Source: Nitrosopumilales archaeon
Lineage (GTDB): Archaea > Thermoproteota > Nitrososphaeria > Nitrososphaerales > Nitrosopumilaceae
Assembly: GCA_900299125.1 (NCBI GenBank)
Contig: OMIR01000068.1
Span: forward strand, 1 to 64,000
DNA length: 64,000 nt
Direction of reading: 5' to 3'
This document shows, one piece after another, positions 26,247 through 35,707 of the stretch. Numbering within the stretch: the first letter of the stretch is position 1; the number at the start of each line of letters is the position of its first letter. Under the pieces are notes generated by a model that made no database searches, was not told the DNA's origin, and saw only the letters and a list, made by a program, of their open reading frames with translations. The position numbers and the translations under genes are program-made.

Positions 26247-27799
26247 TGTGTTATTGTTACTGTTATGAATTCAGATACTGTAACATCTGCACTTCTAGCA
26301 GACACTACAACCTTGTAGATTCCAGGCAGTGCAGATTCACTAGCACTGATGCTGATTGGGATTGTTTGTGAATTAGAGATTTTTGAAACCGGAGTTTTGA
26401 TAGCAATATCGGAAAATTCCGAAGTGGCCTTTGTTAGAATCTCTACGTTTTGATTTGTAGATACGGTAACATTCAACGATGCCGTATCTCCCTTTTGAAT
26501 TGTTAATTGTTTAGTAGATGATGAAATTTCAGTTGTAAGTGGTTTTGATAGATCTACCTTACCAATGTTATTTTCCACCCATTCTGTGAACCAAATTTTG
26601 TCTCCGGCAACATCAAAACCAAATACCTGAGCAATTCCGCAATCAGATTGATCTCCACAATCAGCCCAGTTTGGGTTCTTTGATGGAACGTGATATTCTA
26701 TTAGAGATTCATTTTCTATATCAAATACTGCCAAAGCATTAGATGCTTGTTCGTTAAAGTAAAGCTTATCCCCATGAATCTGCGTCCAATATGGCTGACT
26801 TACAGGTATTTTGATTATGCCTGTTACGTTTCCATATGTTGCTAATGGAGCAATAGGTGTCGAGTATTTGGTGTATGATTTAGTAGATTCATCAAACTTG
26901 TAAAAATTACTGCTTGCTGTGTCTGCAAGCCAAACATTTCCATTTTTATCTACGGATAGTCCGTTCGGGGCTCCAATTGATGCTGGAAGATTAAATGTTT
27001 TTGAAAAATCCAACACTGTTACATTTTTTCCAGTGTTAGTTGATATGAAATCATTAAAAGAGTTATAGTCAAATTTTATGAGGGCGCCTCCTTGTCTGAG
27101 AAGCCAGTTTGTATACCATATATTTCCAGAGGAATCCACATCAAATCCACCCGCAAAAGAACCAGATATTGGAGACGGAATATTGGTATATGTTTTCTCA
27201 CTTGAAGTCTGAGTCTGATCATATAGGCTCAGTTTACCTTCATAAAAATCGTTGATCAGAATTTTGTTGCCGATGATTCTGATGTGTTGTGGTAGCGAAT
27301 CTTCCTTTGTAGGATAACTTACTCTCGTATATTTTTCCTCAGTTGTAGAAAATTTCCATATAGAGTTTAGCGAATCCTCAGTATACCAAATGTCTCCAAA
27401 AGAATAATCAATTCCCCACATCATGGAACGGAATTTTTCCGGCCAATCAGGATTTGGATACTCTACAAATGTCTCAAGACTGGGATCAAATTTGGCAATT
27501 TTTCCAGTGTTTGTCTGAACAAAATACACCAAACCAGAATCATCAACTTTGATGGCCAGAGGTTGAGTACATTCAGTTGGAATTTTGTATTCAGTTACAT
27601 ATTGTGTTGATTTTGCTTGACCAGTACTACAAAATTGTGACCTTTGTGAATCCGGAAAATTGTCTGCAGTAGTACCAGTTATGGTGATTTTTTCTGTAGA
27701 ATTTTGTTGATTTGGACTTGGATTGAACGCAACTACAACGGCGGATGATAGTAAAATCGCTGCAAAAAATCCTGCAACGATTATTCCTTTTTTCTTCAA
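26243..27799 (-). CDS. Secreted beta-propeller (Vgb/NHL-like) protein
   Basis: A 518-residue exported protein. After a signal peptide or anchor (hydrophobic residues 6-25), about residues 75-415 contain repeated blade elements of the streptogramin lyase / NHL type, such as DSSGNIWYTNW, DKNGNVWLADT and DKIWFTEWVENNIGKVDLS. The C-terminal 90 residues look like an Ig-like beta domain (TKQLTIQKGDTASLNVTV). Antibiotic lyase activity is not implied; it may be a cell-surface binding protein. ATG start; coupled to truD by a four-base overlap. Confidence 0.85.
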   Translation of the reverse strand: MKKKGIIVAGFFAAILLSSAVVVAFNPSPNQQNSTEKITITGTTADNFPDSQRSQFCSTGQAKSTQYVTEYKIPTECTQPLAIKVDDSGLVYFVQTNTGKIAKFDPSLETFVEYPNPDWPEKFRSMMWGIDYSFGDIWYTEDSLNSIWKFSTTEEKYTRVSYPTKEDSLPQHIRIIGNKILINDFYEGKLSLYDQTQTSSEKTYTNIPSPISGSFAGGFDVDSSGNIWYTNWLLRQGGALIKFDYNSFNDFISTNTGKNVTVLDFSKTFNLPASIGAPNGLSVDKNGNVWLADTASSNFYKFDESTKSYTKYSTPIAPLATYGNVTGIIKIPVSQPYWTQIHGDKLYFNEQASNALAVFDIENESLIEYHVPSKNPNWADCGDQSDCGIAQVFGFDVAGDKIWFTEWVENNIGKVDLSKPLTTEISSSTKQLTIQKGDTASLNVTVSTNQNVEILTKATSEFSDIAIKTPVSKISNSQTIPISISASESALPGIYKVVVSARSADVTVSEFITVTITQ

Positions 27800-27840
27800 T
27801 AGCCAGATTTTTGGTTACCACATTATATCTATTCTGGACA

Positions 27841-28212
27841 CTAGAGAAGTTTGAGATCACTAGTAATCTTATCAATTAGATCTTCTGGAGCAGGTCCAAT
27901 TGAAATACAAGTAAAAGTTCCTGGCGCGATTTGTGTATGTCCTGCATCAGTTACTTGTGACCACGGAAGTCCTAATTCAATGGCTTCTCGCTTTACTGAT
28001 TCAAGTTCAGATTCAGAATTTACTCTGAGAACAATTTTTGCTTGCCCTTCCCACCACTTGGAAAACCATTCCGGATGAGACTTGCGGACATTTTCGGCTC
28101 CAAGGACACATGCGTGTCCAACCTGTGCTGCGATTTTACCTTTTCCCATTCCAAGATCTGCTCGTACTATAATGACTTGTTTTATTGTCAATGTCTGTTT
28201 GTGATGTAACAC
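27841..28212 (-). CDS. pth2: Peptidyl-tRNA hydrolase, archaeal/eukaryal type
   Basis: Recycles peptidyl-tRNA released from stalled ribosomes. The 123-residue protein carries the Pth2 signature: KQVIIVRADLGMGKGKIAAQVGHACV, the middle QAKIVLRVNSESEL and the C-terminal DAGHTQIAPGTFTCISIGPAPEDLID. Start is GTG at 28212. It is divergent from the geranylgeranyl reductase gene and shares a promoter region of about 55 bases. Confidence 0.95.
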   Translation of the reverse strand: MLHHKQTLTIKQVIIVRADLGMGKGKIAAQVGHACVLGAENVRKSHPEWFSKWWEGQAKIVLRVNSESELESVKREAIELGLPWSQVTDAGHTQIAPGTFTCISIGPAPEDLIDKITSDLKLL

Positions 28213-28267
28213 ATTGAAAAACTTTGCAAATCAATTTCGAAATGAATTAAAGGAAACATGCTCAAGA

Positions 28268-29413
28268 ATGAACAAATTGTCATACGATGTTGTAATTGCA
28301 GGTGCAAGTGTTGCGGGGCTTTTTTGTGCTAGAGAGGTAGCAAAGGCAGGACACACAGTTTTAGTTTTAGAGGAAGATTTTGAGGTAGGTACGCCGGAGC
28401 ATTGTGGTGGACTAGTATCAGCATCAGGTTTACAGGATTTGGGAATTATCCCTTCAACAAAAACCCTAGAGTCCCCCATAAGAAACGCTCGGCTTACTTC
28501 TCCAGGCGGCATAGTTTTAGACGTAGATTCCAAAAAACAAAATATCATCGCGGTCAACAGACGGGAGCTTGACAAACAAATTGCATATCAAGCACAAAAA
28601 AACGGAGCAGAGATTAAAGTCAAAACTACTCTCAAAGAATTTAGGCCTCATCAGGCTGTCACAAATGCTGGAATATTTGATTGTAAAATTCTAGTTGATG
28701 CCAGAGGAATTTCATCCATAGTACAACGAGATCGAACTGGTACGTTACAATCTGCACAATATGAGATATACGCAGACTGGATACAAAAGGGCTCAGTTGA
28801 AGTTAACTTTGACTCGCAAAAATATCCAGGATTCTTCTCTTGGATAATACCTGCAGCAGATGGAATTGGTAAAGTGGGAGTTGCCGGTAGGGGAATAAAT
28901 GCAGTTTCAACAATAGAGAAATTCCTAGAGAGTAAAGGAAAACACTCTACTATTCGCAAAGTTTTTGCCCCTATCTGGGTTAACGGCCCAATAAGCGAAT
29001 TTGTCATGGATGATACAGTAATCGTAGGAGATGCAGCTGGTCAAGCAAAACCAACAACTGCCGGGGGAATTTACTCTTGTGGAGTTGGAGGGATATTGGC
29101 AGGTCGTGCTATCTCAGATTTTTTGAGCACAAATAAAAAAGACGATCTTAGTTCATATCAAAAACTTTGGTTAAGCAAGTTCGGTAAGGAATTTCAAAAA
29201 CAGCTTTTTGCAAGAAAAATGCTGGAGCGATTAGATAATTCTACAATTGACAAGATTTTTTCCATGGTTACCCCTGAGATGATATCAGACATATCAAATA
29301 ATGACGACTTTGATTTTCACACCTCAGCAATAATCAAAATATTAGGACTTCGTGGTTCACTTAAAATTGCACAGACATTTTTTGGTAACGAGATACGAAA
29401 ATTGCTAAACTAG
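28268..29413 (+). CDS. Geranylgeranyl reductase family FAD-dependent oxidoreductase
   Basis: Flavoprotein of about 380 residues that likely saturates isoprenoid chains of archaeal membrane lipids or related substrates. It has the N-terminal FAD-binding motif DVVIAGASVAGLFCAREVAKAG (variant GxSxAG), EHCGGLVS, and the second FAD motif VGDAAGQAKPTTAGGIYSCGVGG. I prefer the ATG at 28268 over the TTG at 28214, since the FAD motif normally lies within the first ten residues. Several paralogues occur in archaea, so the exact substrate is unclear. Confidence 0.9.
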   Translation: MNKLSYDVVIAGASVAGLFCAREVAKAGHTVLVLEEDFEVGTPEHCGGLVSASGLQDLGIIPSTKTLESPIRNARLTSPGGIVLDVDSKKQNIIAVNRRELDKQIAYQAQKNGAEIKVKTTLKEFRPHQAVTNAGIFDCKILVDARGISSIVQRDRTGTLQSAQYEIYADWIQKGSVEVNFDSQKYPGFFSWIIPAADGIGKVGVAGRGINAVSTIEKFLESKGKHSTIRKVFAPIWVNGPISEFVMDDTVIVGDAAGQAKPTTAGGIYSCGVGGILAGRAISDFLSTNKKDDLSSYQKLWLSKFGKEFQKQLFARKMLERLDNSTIDKIFSMVTPEMISDISNNDDFDFHTSAIIKILGLRGSLKIAQTFFGNEIRKLLN

Positions 29414-29462
29414 ACAAAAAATGCTTGGGAAGCTATAAATGGAATATTAAGAAAGACAGCAC

Positions 29463-29642
29463 ATGTCAACATCACTGACTCTTCCTGTATGCAGCTGTTG
29501 CAACAAACATATCATGCCAAATGACAAATGTGTCAAATTCATGTGCCCAGAATGTGGGAGTGTTTTGGTATGGAGATGTCAAAGTTGCAGAGAGGCAGCA
29601 AGAACATACACATGCCCTACTTGTAAGTTTTCAGGACCATAA
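29463..29642 (+). CDS. Zinc-ribbon RNA-binding-type protein (COG2888-like), 59 residues
   Basis: A small gene with ATG start encoding four CxxC-type knuckles: CSCC, CPEC, CQSC and CPTC. This is the compact two-zinc ribbon that precedes the aEF1B gene in many archaea and is thought to bind RNA in translation. Here the aEF1B gene begins three bases after its stop, matching that conserved pair, so assignment is supported by both motif and neighbour. Confidence 0.88.
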   Translation: MSTSLTLPVCSCCNKHIMPNDKCVKFMCPECGSVLVWRCQSCREAARTYTCPTCKFSGP

Positions 29643-29645
29643 AAA

Positions 29646-29927
29646 ATGGCTAGATTACTTTTGATAACCAAGATCCTCCCAGAAGGAACCGAGATCAATC
29701 TGGATGATCTGGCAAAAAATATCTCTGTAAAGCTTCAGGGAGGCATCACTATGGGAAAATATACTAAAGAACCTCTAGCTTTCGGCCTCTTCTTTCTCAA
29801 AGCAGAGTTCGATTTAGATGACAAGGAAGGACAAATGGACATGTTAGAAGACACCATCAGATCCGTACAAGGAGTAAGCGAATTTGAGGTAATCAACATG
29901 AGTCGTAAATCAGTAGATGTGAAGTGA
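29646..29927 (+). CDS. ef1b: Translation elongation factor aEF1-beta
   Basis: Guanine nucleotide exchange factor that reloads elongation factor aEF1A with GTP. The 93-residue protein has the ferredoxin-like pattern of archaeal aEF1[40 protein letters not shown] and [20 protein letters not shown] start. It lies between the zinc-ribbon protein (three-base gap) and the cdc48 gene (four-base gap), one tight operon. Confidence 0.95.
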   Translation: MARLLLITKILPEGTEINLDDLAKNISVKLQGGITMGKYTKEPLAFGLFFLKAEFDLDDKEGQMDMLEDTIRSVQGVSEFEVINMSRKSVDVK

Positions 29928-29931
29928 TCTA

Positions 29932-32103
29932 GTGGCTAAAAAAGAAGAACCTTTGCAAATGAGATTAGGTGAAGCAAAGCAAAGAGATGTCGGTAAAAAA
30001 AGAGCACGTATTGGCCCAGATGCGATGGACTTTCTCAAAGTAAATCCTGGAGACATAATTGAGATTACAGGAAAGAAGACTAGTTGCGCAGTTGCGTGGC
30101 CCACTGATGAAGACGACAAATTTCCAGATCTGGTCAGAGTGGATGGTCAGACTAGAAAGAACATAGGAGGCGCTCTAAACGACATTGTTAAAATCAAAAA
30201 GGCAACAGCAAAAACAGCTAAAGCAATTGTATTAACACCCGTATCTGATGTTGTGACAGTTGACAAGGAATTCACTGACTTTGTAAAAAACAGACTCAAA
30301 GGTTTGCCATTTTGTCAGGGAGATGAGATATCAGTAATGATTTTGGGAAACCCCATGGATTTCAAAATCAGCAAAATATCTCCAAAGGGAATAGTAACAA
30401 TAGACAAAAGTACAGACTTCGTAATTTCCGCAGATAAAGCAATTGACAAGAGAGTCAGAGTTACGTATGACGAGGTTGGTGGACTAAAAAATGAAATAAA
30501 AATTATGAGAGAGATAGCAGAATTACCATTAAGACATCCAGAAATCTTCGATAGGCTTGGAATTGAACCGCATAGTGGCATACTATTGTATGGGCCTCCA
30601 GGTTGTGGAAAGACTTTGATTGCTAAAGTGCTGGCATCGGAATCTGAGGCCAATATGTTTTCAATTAATGGTCCTGAAATTATGAACAAATATTATGGTG
30701 AAACTGAAGCCAAGCTTCGCGATATATTCAAGGAGGCAAAAGATAACTCACCAAGCATAATATTCATTGATGAAATCGATGCCATTGCTCCAAAAAGAGA
30801 GGAGGCGTATGGAGATGTAGAAAAACGAGTAGTAGCTCAATTATTGGCATTAATGGATGGACTCACAGACAGAGGAAATGTTATCGTACTTGGTGCAACC
30901 AACAGACCAGATAGTGTTGACCCAGCACTAAGAAGACCGGGAAGATTTGACAGGGAAATTGAGGTTTCAGTGCCAAATATCGATGGCAGATTGGAGATTT
31001 TACAAATACATACCAGAGGAATGCCAATTGCAGAAGATGTTGAATTAAAACGACTTGCCTCAGAATTACATGGTTATACTGGAGCAGATATCAAATCGTT
31101 ATGTAGAGAGGCAGCTCTCAAAGCAATTAGGAGATTTTTACCAGAAATCGACTTGGAAACAGAAAAAGTATCTGCAGAAATACTTCAGTCCATGGAAATT
31201 ACTTTGGCAGACTTTTACGATGCAATTCACGAGGTAGTTCCTACTGCAATGAGAGAATTCTACGTTGAGAGGCCCAAAGTATTTTGGAAAAATGTGGGAG
31301 GCTTGGAGGAAGTCAAAAAATCTCTCCAGGAGAACATCATTGTTGCACTAAAGGAACCTCAAAAATTCTACAGTATGGGAATCAAACCGCCACGTGGAAT
31401 TCTACTGTACGGGCCACCAGGTTGTGGTAAGACATTGCTTGCCCGAGCAGTTGCAACAGAAAGTGGAAGTAATATGATACTTGTAAGAGGTCCAGAAATA
31501 CTATCAAAGTGGGTTGGCGAATCAGAAAAGGCAATTCGTGAGATATTTCGAAAGGCAAAAACATCTGCACCATGCATCATAATTTTTGACGAGATGGATT
31601 CACTGGCCAGAATTAAATCAGGTGAGGAGGCAGGCATAGGTCAGACCATACTTAGTCAGCTTCTCACAGAAATGGAAGAGAGTGGACCTTCAAGAGTCAT
31701 TGTAATTGGAATTACCAACAGACCAGACCTTCTTGATAGTTCACTTCTCAGACCTGGACGATTAGAACCAGTACTATATGTTCAACAACCCGACGAAAAA
31801 GGTAGATTAGAAATAATCAAAATTCTAACAGAAAAAATGCCATTATCAGATAATGTGAATTTGGAAGAAATCTCAGTTTCCACTCAAAACTATACAGGTG
31901 CTGATCTTTCAGCATTGTGCAGAGAGGCAGGAGTTCATGCAATGCAAAATAATTCTGACAAAATCGACAGCGTGGATTTTGCTGCAGCATTAAAAAAGAT
32001 CCGACCATCAATTACCAAAGAAGTTGATCAGTGGTACTTGGCCATAAGGGAAACTATTTCTAATGTGGTACCAAAGTCATTAGATAGGACGTTTTACGGA
32101 TAA
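29932..32103 (+). CDS. cdc48: Cdc48/VCP-type AAA ATPase
   Basis: A 723-residue protein unfoldase. The N-terminal double-psi barrel and four-stranded domain (about 1-190) are followed by two AAA modules, each with Walker A GPPGCGKT (about 222 and 494), Walker [11 protein letters not shown] / [10 protein letters not shown], and the second-region arginine fingers. The last residues are ...RTFYG, ending in a hydrophobic-Tyr-X (HbYX) motif, which lets archaeal ATPases dock onto the 20S proteasome. Start is GTG. It belongs to the zinc ribbon-aEF1B transcript and is followed after three bases by a small gene. Confidence 0.96.
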   Translation: MAKKEEPLQMRLGEAKQRDVGKKRARIGPDAMDFLKVNPGDIIEITGKKTSCAVAWPTDEDDKFPDLVRVDGQTRKNIGGALNDIVKIKKATAKTAKAIVLTPVSDVVTVDKEFTDFVKNRLKGLPFCQGDEISVMILGNPMDFKISKISPKGIVTIDKSTDFVISADKAIDKRVRVTYDEVGGLKNEIKIMREIAELPLRHPEIFDRLGIEPHSGILLYGPPGCGKTLIAKVLASESEANMFSINGPEIMNKYYGETEAKLRDIFKEAKDNSPSIIFIDEIDAIAPKREEAYGDVEKRVVAQLLALMDGLTDRGNVIVLGATNRPDSVDPALRRPGRFDREIEVSVPNIDGRLEILQIHTRGMPIAEDVELKRLASELHGYTGADIKSLCREAALKAIRRFLPEIDLETEKVSAEILQSMEITLADFYDAIHEVVPTAMREFYVERPKVFWKNVGGLEEVKKSLQENIIVALKEPQKFYSMGIKPPRGILLYGPPGCGKTLLARAVATESGSNMILVRGPEILSKWVGESEKAIREIFRKAKTSAPCIIIFDEMDSLARIKSGEEAGIGQTILSQLLTEMEESGPSRVIVIGITNRPDLLDSSLLRPGRLEPVLYVQQPDEKGRLEIIKILTEKMPLSDNVNLEEISVSTQNYTGADLSALCREAGVHAMQNNSDKIDSVDFAAALKKIRPSITKEVDQWYLAIRETISNVVPKSLDRTFYG

Positions 32104-32106
32104 AAT

Positions 32107-32409
32107 ATGGCTGACTTTCCAATTAAAAACATAGTTTACGAGAAAATCAAGGATGTGACATCTATTACCGATGTGGATTTGAATAAAGCATTAACAAAAG
32201 CAGGTCATGTCTTAGCTGAAGACAAATTCAACAAAATTTTACTCGATTTGGAAATAATTGGTCTAATCAAAGTTTCATGGCTTACCAAGGATACAAGACG
32301 TATTGAAATCACAGCTCAAGAAATCGAAGAAGATGAATATGATGAGCAGAATAAGGAAATGATGGAAAAAGATTATGAGGCTTCTTTTCCAGGACTCGAA
32401 GAATCTTAG
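32107..32409 (+). CDS. Small winged-helix-like protein, 100 residues
   Basis: Residues 1-75 have the helix-helix-helix-strand pattern of a winged helix (ITDVDLNKALTKAGHVLAEDKFNKILLDLEIIGLIKVSWLTKDTRRIEI), followed by a very acidic tail (EEDEYDEQNKEMMEKDYE). No specific family is recognised. It starts three bases after cdc48 on the same strand and its stop overlaps the convergent ctaB gene by four bases. It could regulate, or be a partner of, the ATPase. Confidence 0.75.
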   Translation: MADFPIKNIVYEKIKDVTSITDVDLNKALTKAGHVLAEDKFNKILLDLEIIGLIKVSWLTKDTRRIEITAQEIEEDEYDEQNKEMMEKDYEASFPGLEES

Positions 32410-33320
32410 AACCTATAATGAAATGCAGCATCTAGTGCAACTGCGACAAATATTATCGTCAGATATGGTGCGGTTACTTTGTATGCCTTCCATGCAAAAT
32501 CAGATGTAGGGTTTTTTGTTAGCTTGTAATGATACACCAACATTAAACCGCCGCTTGCTGCAGCTATTGCGACATAGACTAGCCCTAAACCAAACGCATA
32601 CAATGCGATTGAATAAGGCAATAGAATAGCAGTATTTGCGAGAATATACTTTGATGTTTTTTGCATACCAATTAAAACAGGCAACATTGGTACACGTGCT
32701 TCTGCATAATCATCACGAATTTTCATAGCCAGACACCAAAAGTGAGATGGCGTCCATACAAACACCAGAAATCCAACCAGAAATCCCAACAAGTCAATAC
32801 CAAAAGGAGGAACAAATCCAGTGGCCGCTGTCCAACCAGCCATAGATGCCGCACTTCCCGCAAATCCACCTATTACAATATTAGAAGAGTTTTTTCTCTT
32901 AAGCCAAACAGTATAGATAATGACGTAAAAAAATATCCCCAATCCGATAAAAAATGTTGAAATCCAATTTAATGTAAAATATGCATAAACTACAGAGGCC
33001 ATGCTAACTGCCAGACCATATACCAAAACAGAAGAAGCCTTGATTTTGCCAGATGGGATTGGTCTGGAATTAGTTCTTTTCATCAGAGGATCAATATCTC
33101 GGTCATAGTAATGATTCAAAGCGCTAGAACCCGCAGATGCCAATCCTCCTGCAATAATTATATGAATTAATCCCATTGGATCTAGTTCTGGCCCTACTAA
33201 CTTGGATGCTGCATACATAGAAGTAATTGCAGTAATTACGAGTAAAACTACAATTCTTGGTTTTGATACTTCAAGTAGTTCTTTAGCTGCCAACCCACTC
33301 AAAAACTCCCAGTAAGGCAT
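32406..33320 (-). CDS. ctaB: Heme o synthase (protoheme IX farnesyltransferase)
   Basis: Integral membrane prenyltransferase that makes heme o for heme-copper oxidases. The 304-residue protein has about eight membrane helices and the UbiA-family aspartate-rich motif NHYYDRDIDPLMKRTNSRPIPSGKI, with a second conserved region DDYAEARVPMLPVL. The neighbour on the opposite strand encodes a membrane blue copper protein, both consistent with terminal oxidase assembly. ATG start. Confidence 0.94.
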   Translation of the reverse strand: MPYWEFLSGLAAKELLEVSKPRIVVLLVITAITSMYAASKLVGPELDPMGLIHIIIAGGLASAGSSALNHYYDRDIDPLMKRTNSRPIPSGKIKASSVLVYGLAVSMASVVYAYFTLNWISTFFIGLGIFFYVIIYTVWLKRKNSSNIVIGGFAGSAASMAGWTAATGFVPPFGIDLLGFLVGFLVFVWTPSHFWCLAMKIRDDYAEARVPMLPVLIGMQKTSKYILANTAILLPYSIALYAFGLGLVYVAIAAASGGLMLVYHYKLTKNPTSDFAWKAYKVTAPYLTIIFVAVALDAAFHYRF

Positions 33321-33384
33321 TTAATTTCTTCGACTAGTTCCGCTACAAAAGGAATAAGTACCTCACATTAGGAATCAAGCACAA

Positions 33385-34641
33385 ATGAGTAATTGGGACC
33401 TCATGATGCCGGGAATGGGTCTGACGGCGATCGGTATAGCTGGAGTAACAATATCCTATGCCGGAATAGCTCACACTTTTGTTGACGGAATGCATGCCCT
33501 AACCGGACTAACAATGTTTGTGGGGTTGATATTCTTATCAGCTGGCATATTGGACGGTGGTGTTTCTACTAGTAACAGAGCCAAGGCAACAACTCTAGTA
33601 GTTTTAGCAATTTCACTTTCATTTGGAGCAGCCGCGTTGATTTTTAATTCAATTACGACTATTCCAACATTTATTGGTGTAATGTTAATTGTTGCAGTTC
33701 CGGCAATTGTCATGGCATATGTTTCAATGAAAATGCCACAATATGCAAAACCCATTGGAATAATATTTGTTTTAGCAACAGGAGCTGCAATTTCAGCATA
33801 TGTCGCATTTGGATTGTATGGTCCATCACAGTATTTGGTTCCACAAGAAGAAGAGATTGAAGAGAAAAAAATCTCTGCACCTAGTGTACCAACTGCTCCA
33901 ATCACAGCCAACTCAATACTCAAAGGCTCTTCAGTGCAGGGAGCCCCAGACTATGAGCCAGATGTGGCCTCTGTTCCATCAGGTAACAATATCGAGTGGA
34001 CTAACTATGATGAAGTGGTTCATTCAGTAACAAGTGCCGTAGATGCAGGTGAAACATTTAACTCAAATCTCATAAACGCTGGGGAAAAGTACCTTCTTGA
34101 CACATCAAAATTAAAGTCAGGTACTTATGAATACATGTGCATAGTCCACCCATGGATGAAAGCATCATTTGCATACGGTGAAGTTTCCACACAAACAACA
34201 ACTATTCCTGAACAAGAACAGATGGATTCTCAAGTTGAATCTCCATCTCAAGATGTTGCACCTACTGAGACAGTACCGCCAGTTGAAGTACCTGCTGAGC
34301 AGGTTCCGCCAACTCAGACAGCACCAGAAGAAACAACCACACCGTCCACTAGCACTGCTAGTGATTCTGTAATGGTGGAAATGGCTGAGGGGTCATCAGC
34401 AAATACAGAGTGTGCTGACAAGTGCTATGTTCCAAGTACAGCACAAGTTACAATCGGCGGTTCAGTCACATGGAAAAATGTAGATACTGCGGCGCATACT
34501 GTTACTGAAACTAATTCAAAGTTTGATTCTAGTCTAGTATCTTCTGGAGGAGAATATTCTTTCAAATTTGAAGAGGCTGGGACTTATGATTACATGTGTA
34601 TAGTCCACCCATGGATGAAAGGTCAAGTAATTGTAGGTTAG
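33385..34641 (+). CDS. Membrane protein with two blue copper (cupredoxin) domains
   Basis: A 418-residue protein. Residues 1-145 form about five membrane helices, followed by two extracellular cupredoxin domains, residues about 180-265 and 328-418, joined by a Pro/Thr/Glu-rich linker. Both type 1 copper sites are complete: His213-Cys252-His255-Met258 and His371-Cys405-His408-Met411, and the second domain has the same CADKC pair as the secreted protein at 15233. It probably passes electrons at the outer membrane face towards a terminal oxidase. ATG start; divergent from ctaB with a 64-base gap. Confidence 0.9.
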   Translation: MSNWDLMMPGMGLTAIGIAGVTISYAGIAHTFVDGMHALTGLTMFVGLIFLSAGILDGGVSTSNRAKATTLVVLAISLSFGAAALIFNSITTIPTFIGVMLIVAVPAIVMAYVSMKMPQYAKPIGIIFVLATGAAISAYVAFGLYGPSQYLVPQEEEIEEKKISAPSVPTAPITANSILKGSSVQGAPDYEPDVASVPSGNNIEWTNYDEVVHSVTSAVDAGETFNSNLINAGEKYLLDTSKLKSGTYEYMCIVHPWMKASFAYGEVSTQTTTIPEQEQMDSQVESPSQDVAPTETVPPVEVPAEQVPPTQTAPEETTTPSTSTASDSVMVEMAEGSSANTECADKCYVPSTAQVTIGGSVTWKNVDTAAHTVTETNSKFDSSLVSSGGEYSFKFEEAGTYDYMCIVHPWMKGQVIVG

Positions 34642-34642
34642 T

Positions 34643-35056
34643 TTGGAAAAAACCCTAGTACTAAGTCAAACTCAAAAAAACACACTATTAGATCATGCAA
34701 AAAAAAATCCACTCATAGAGTCATGCGCTTTACTTTTGGGAAAAATCGACCTCAACACGTACAAAGTCAAAGACATCTATTTGACAGAAAACATCGAGAA
34801 TTCTCCTGTAAACTTCACCATATCAAACGAGGAATTATTGGCTGCATATCAAGAGGCAGAAAAAAGAGGATTAGATATCATAGGGATTTTTCATTCCCAT
34901 CCTCATTGGGAGGCAATTCCATCACAAACAGATAAAAAATTCATGAGAGTAAACCCAGTCATCTGGATAATTTACTCTAACGAAAAAGATCAGATGAGGG
35001 GATTTATTCTTGAATCAGACATCGAACGGGTCTTGATCAAAATTGACGAAATTTAA
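34643..35056 (+). CDS. JAMM/MPN+ metalloprotease (possible deubiquitinase-like)
   Basis: A 137-residue stand-alone JAB domain. The zinc and catalytic signature HxHx10D is present as HSHPHWEAIPSQTD with His84, His86 and Asp97, and the upstream catalytic Glu is Glu26 in PLIESCALLLG. In archaea these enzymes remove ubiquitin-like SAMP/Urm1 modifiers or process sulfur carriers. It begins with TTG one base after the cupredoxin gene stop, so it may be co-transcribed, which is a curious pairing. Confidence 0.92.
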   Translation: MEKTLVLSQTQKNTLLDHAKKNPLIESCALLLGKIDLNTYKVKDIYLTENIENSPVNFTISNEELLAAYQEAEKRGLDIIGIFHSHPHWEAIPSQTDKKFMRVNPVIWIIYSNEKDQMRGFILESDIERVLIKIDEI

Positions 35057-35157
35057 TCTAAGAACTCAATCATTATATGGAATTTCTCTCTAACCTCTAT
35101 TTTTAATCAATAACACATCATCTTTGAAATAAATATCCCTTTTTTCATTAACAAAAC

Positions 35158-35418
35158 ATGATGGAAATACACGTCTACGATACATACGTAGAAGCAAGTG
35201 ATGGTCACACCATGCATTTTGATGTCATAACATCAGAAAAAGATCATGGTAAGGCAATCCAATATGCAAAACAATGGCTCAAAACCATCGGTGAGGCAGA
35301 GGCCAAAGTGACAACAGAAGAATGTCAATTCTGCCACTCACAGGGTGCACCAAAGCCAGTTGAGGATGCAATCAAAGCAAATGGATTCTTCATTCAAAAG
35401 ATGGAAGGTTGTCCATAA
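35158..35418 (+). CDS. DUF2024 family protein, 86 residues
   Basis: A small protein matching the pattern of DUF2024 proteins: HVYDTYVEASDGHTMHFDVIT, a central helix with YAKQWLKTIG, and a Cys/His cluster EECQFCHSQGAP. Function is unknown in all lineages I know. Two adjacent ATG codons (35158 and 35161) could be the start. It has its own upstream region of about 100 bases and is followed by T-rich sequence. Confidence 0.8.
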   Translation: MMEIHVYDTYVEASDGHTMHFDVITSEKDHGKAIQYAKQWLKTIGEAEAKVTTEECQFCHSQGAPKPVEDAIKANGFFIQKMEGCP

Positions 35419-35455
35419 GCTTTTTTTTTAATTTTTAATTACATTTTAATTCTTA

Positions 35456-35656
35456 ATGATCATTACAAAAACAATGTCCAAAGAAGTAAAATATCATAAA
35501 TTAACAGTAGAGGGTGAAAAGAAAACTCAATGGATATGTGGTTGTTTTGAGACAGTCGATGGTTATTTTTGGTTCTGTACTGAACACAAAAATTCCCTCA
35601 GTAAGGCAATCGAAGAACAAATTGACCAATTAGATATGAAACGCATAGTTAGTTAA
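35456..35656 (+). CDS. Hypothetical protein, 66 residues
   Basis: A small soluble protein with a Cys/His cluster (WICGCFETVDGYFWFCTEHKNSL) that resembles a degenerate zinc site and a C-terminal helix. No family recognised. Two start codons fit: ATG at 35456 and an in-frame ATG at 35474, the latter giving MSKEVKYHKLT. A T-rich stretch between it and the DUF2024 gene suggests separate transcription. Confidence 0.6.
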   Translation: MIITKTMSKEVKYHKLTVEGEKKTQWICGCFETVDGYFWFCTEHKNSLSKAIEEQIDQLDMKRIVS

Positions 35657-35707
35657 CAACTCTTAGTATTTCAATTCCAAATAACATTATTCTAAACGAC
35701 TAGTATT

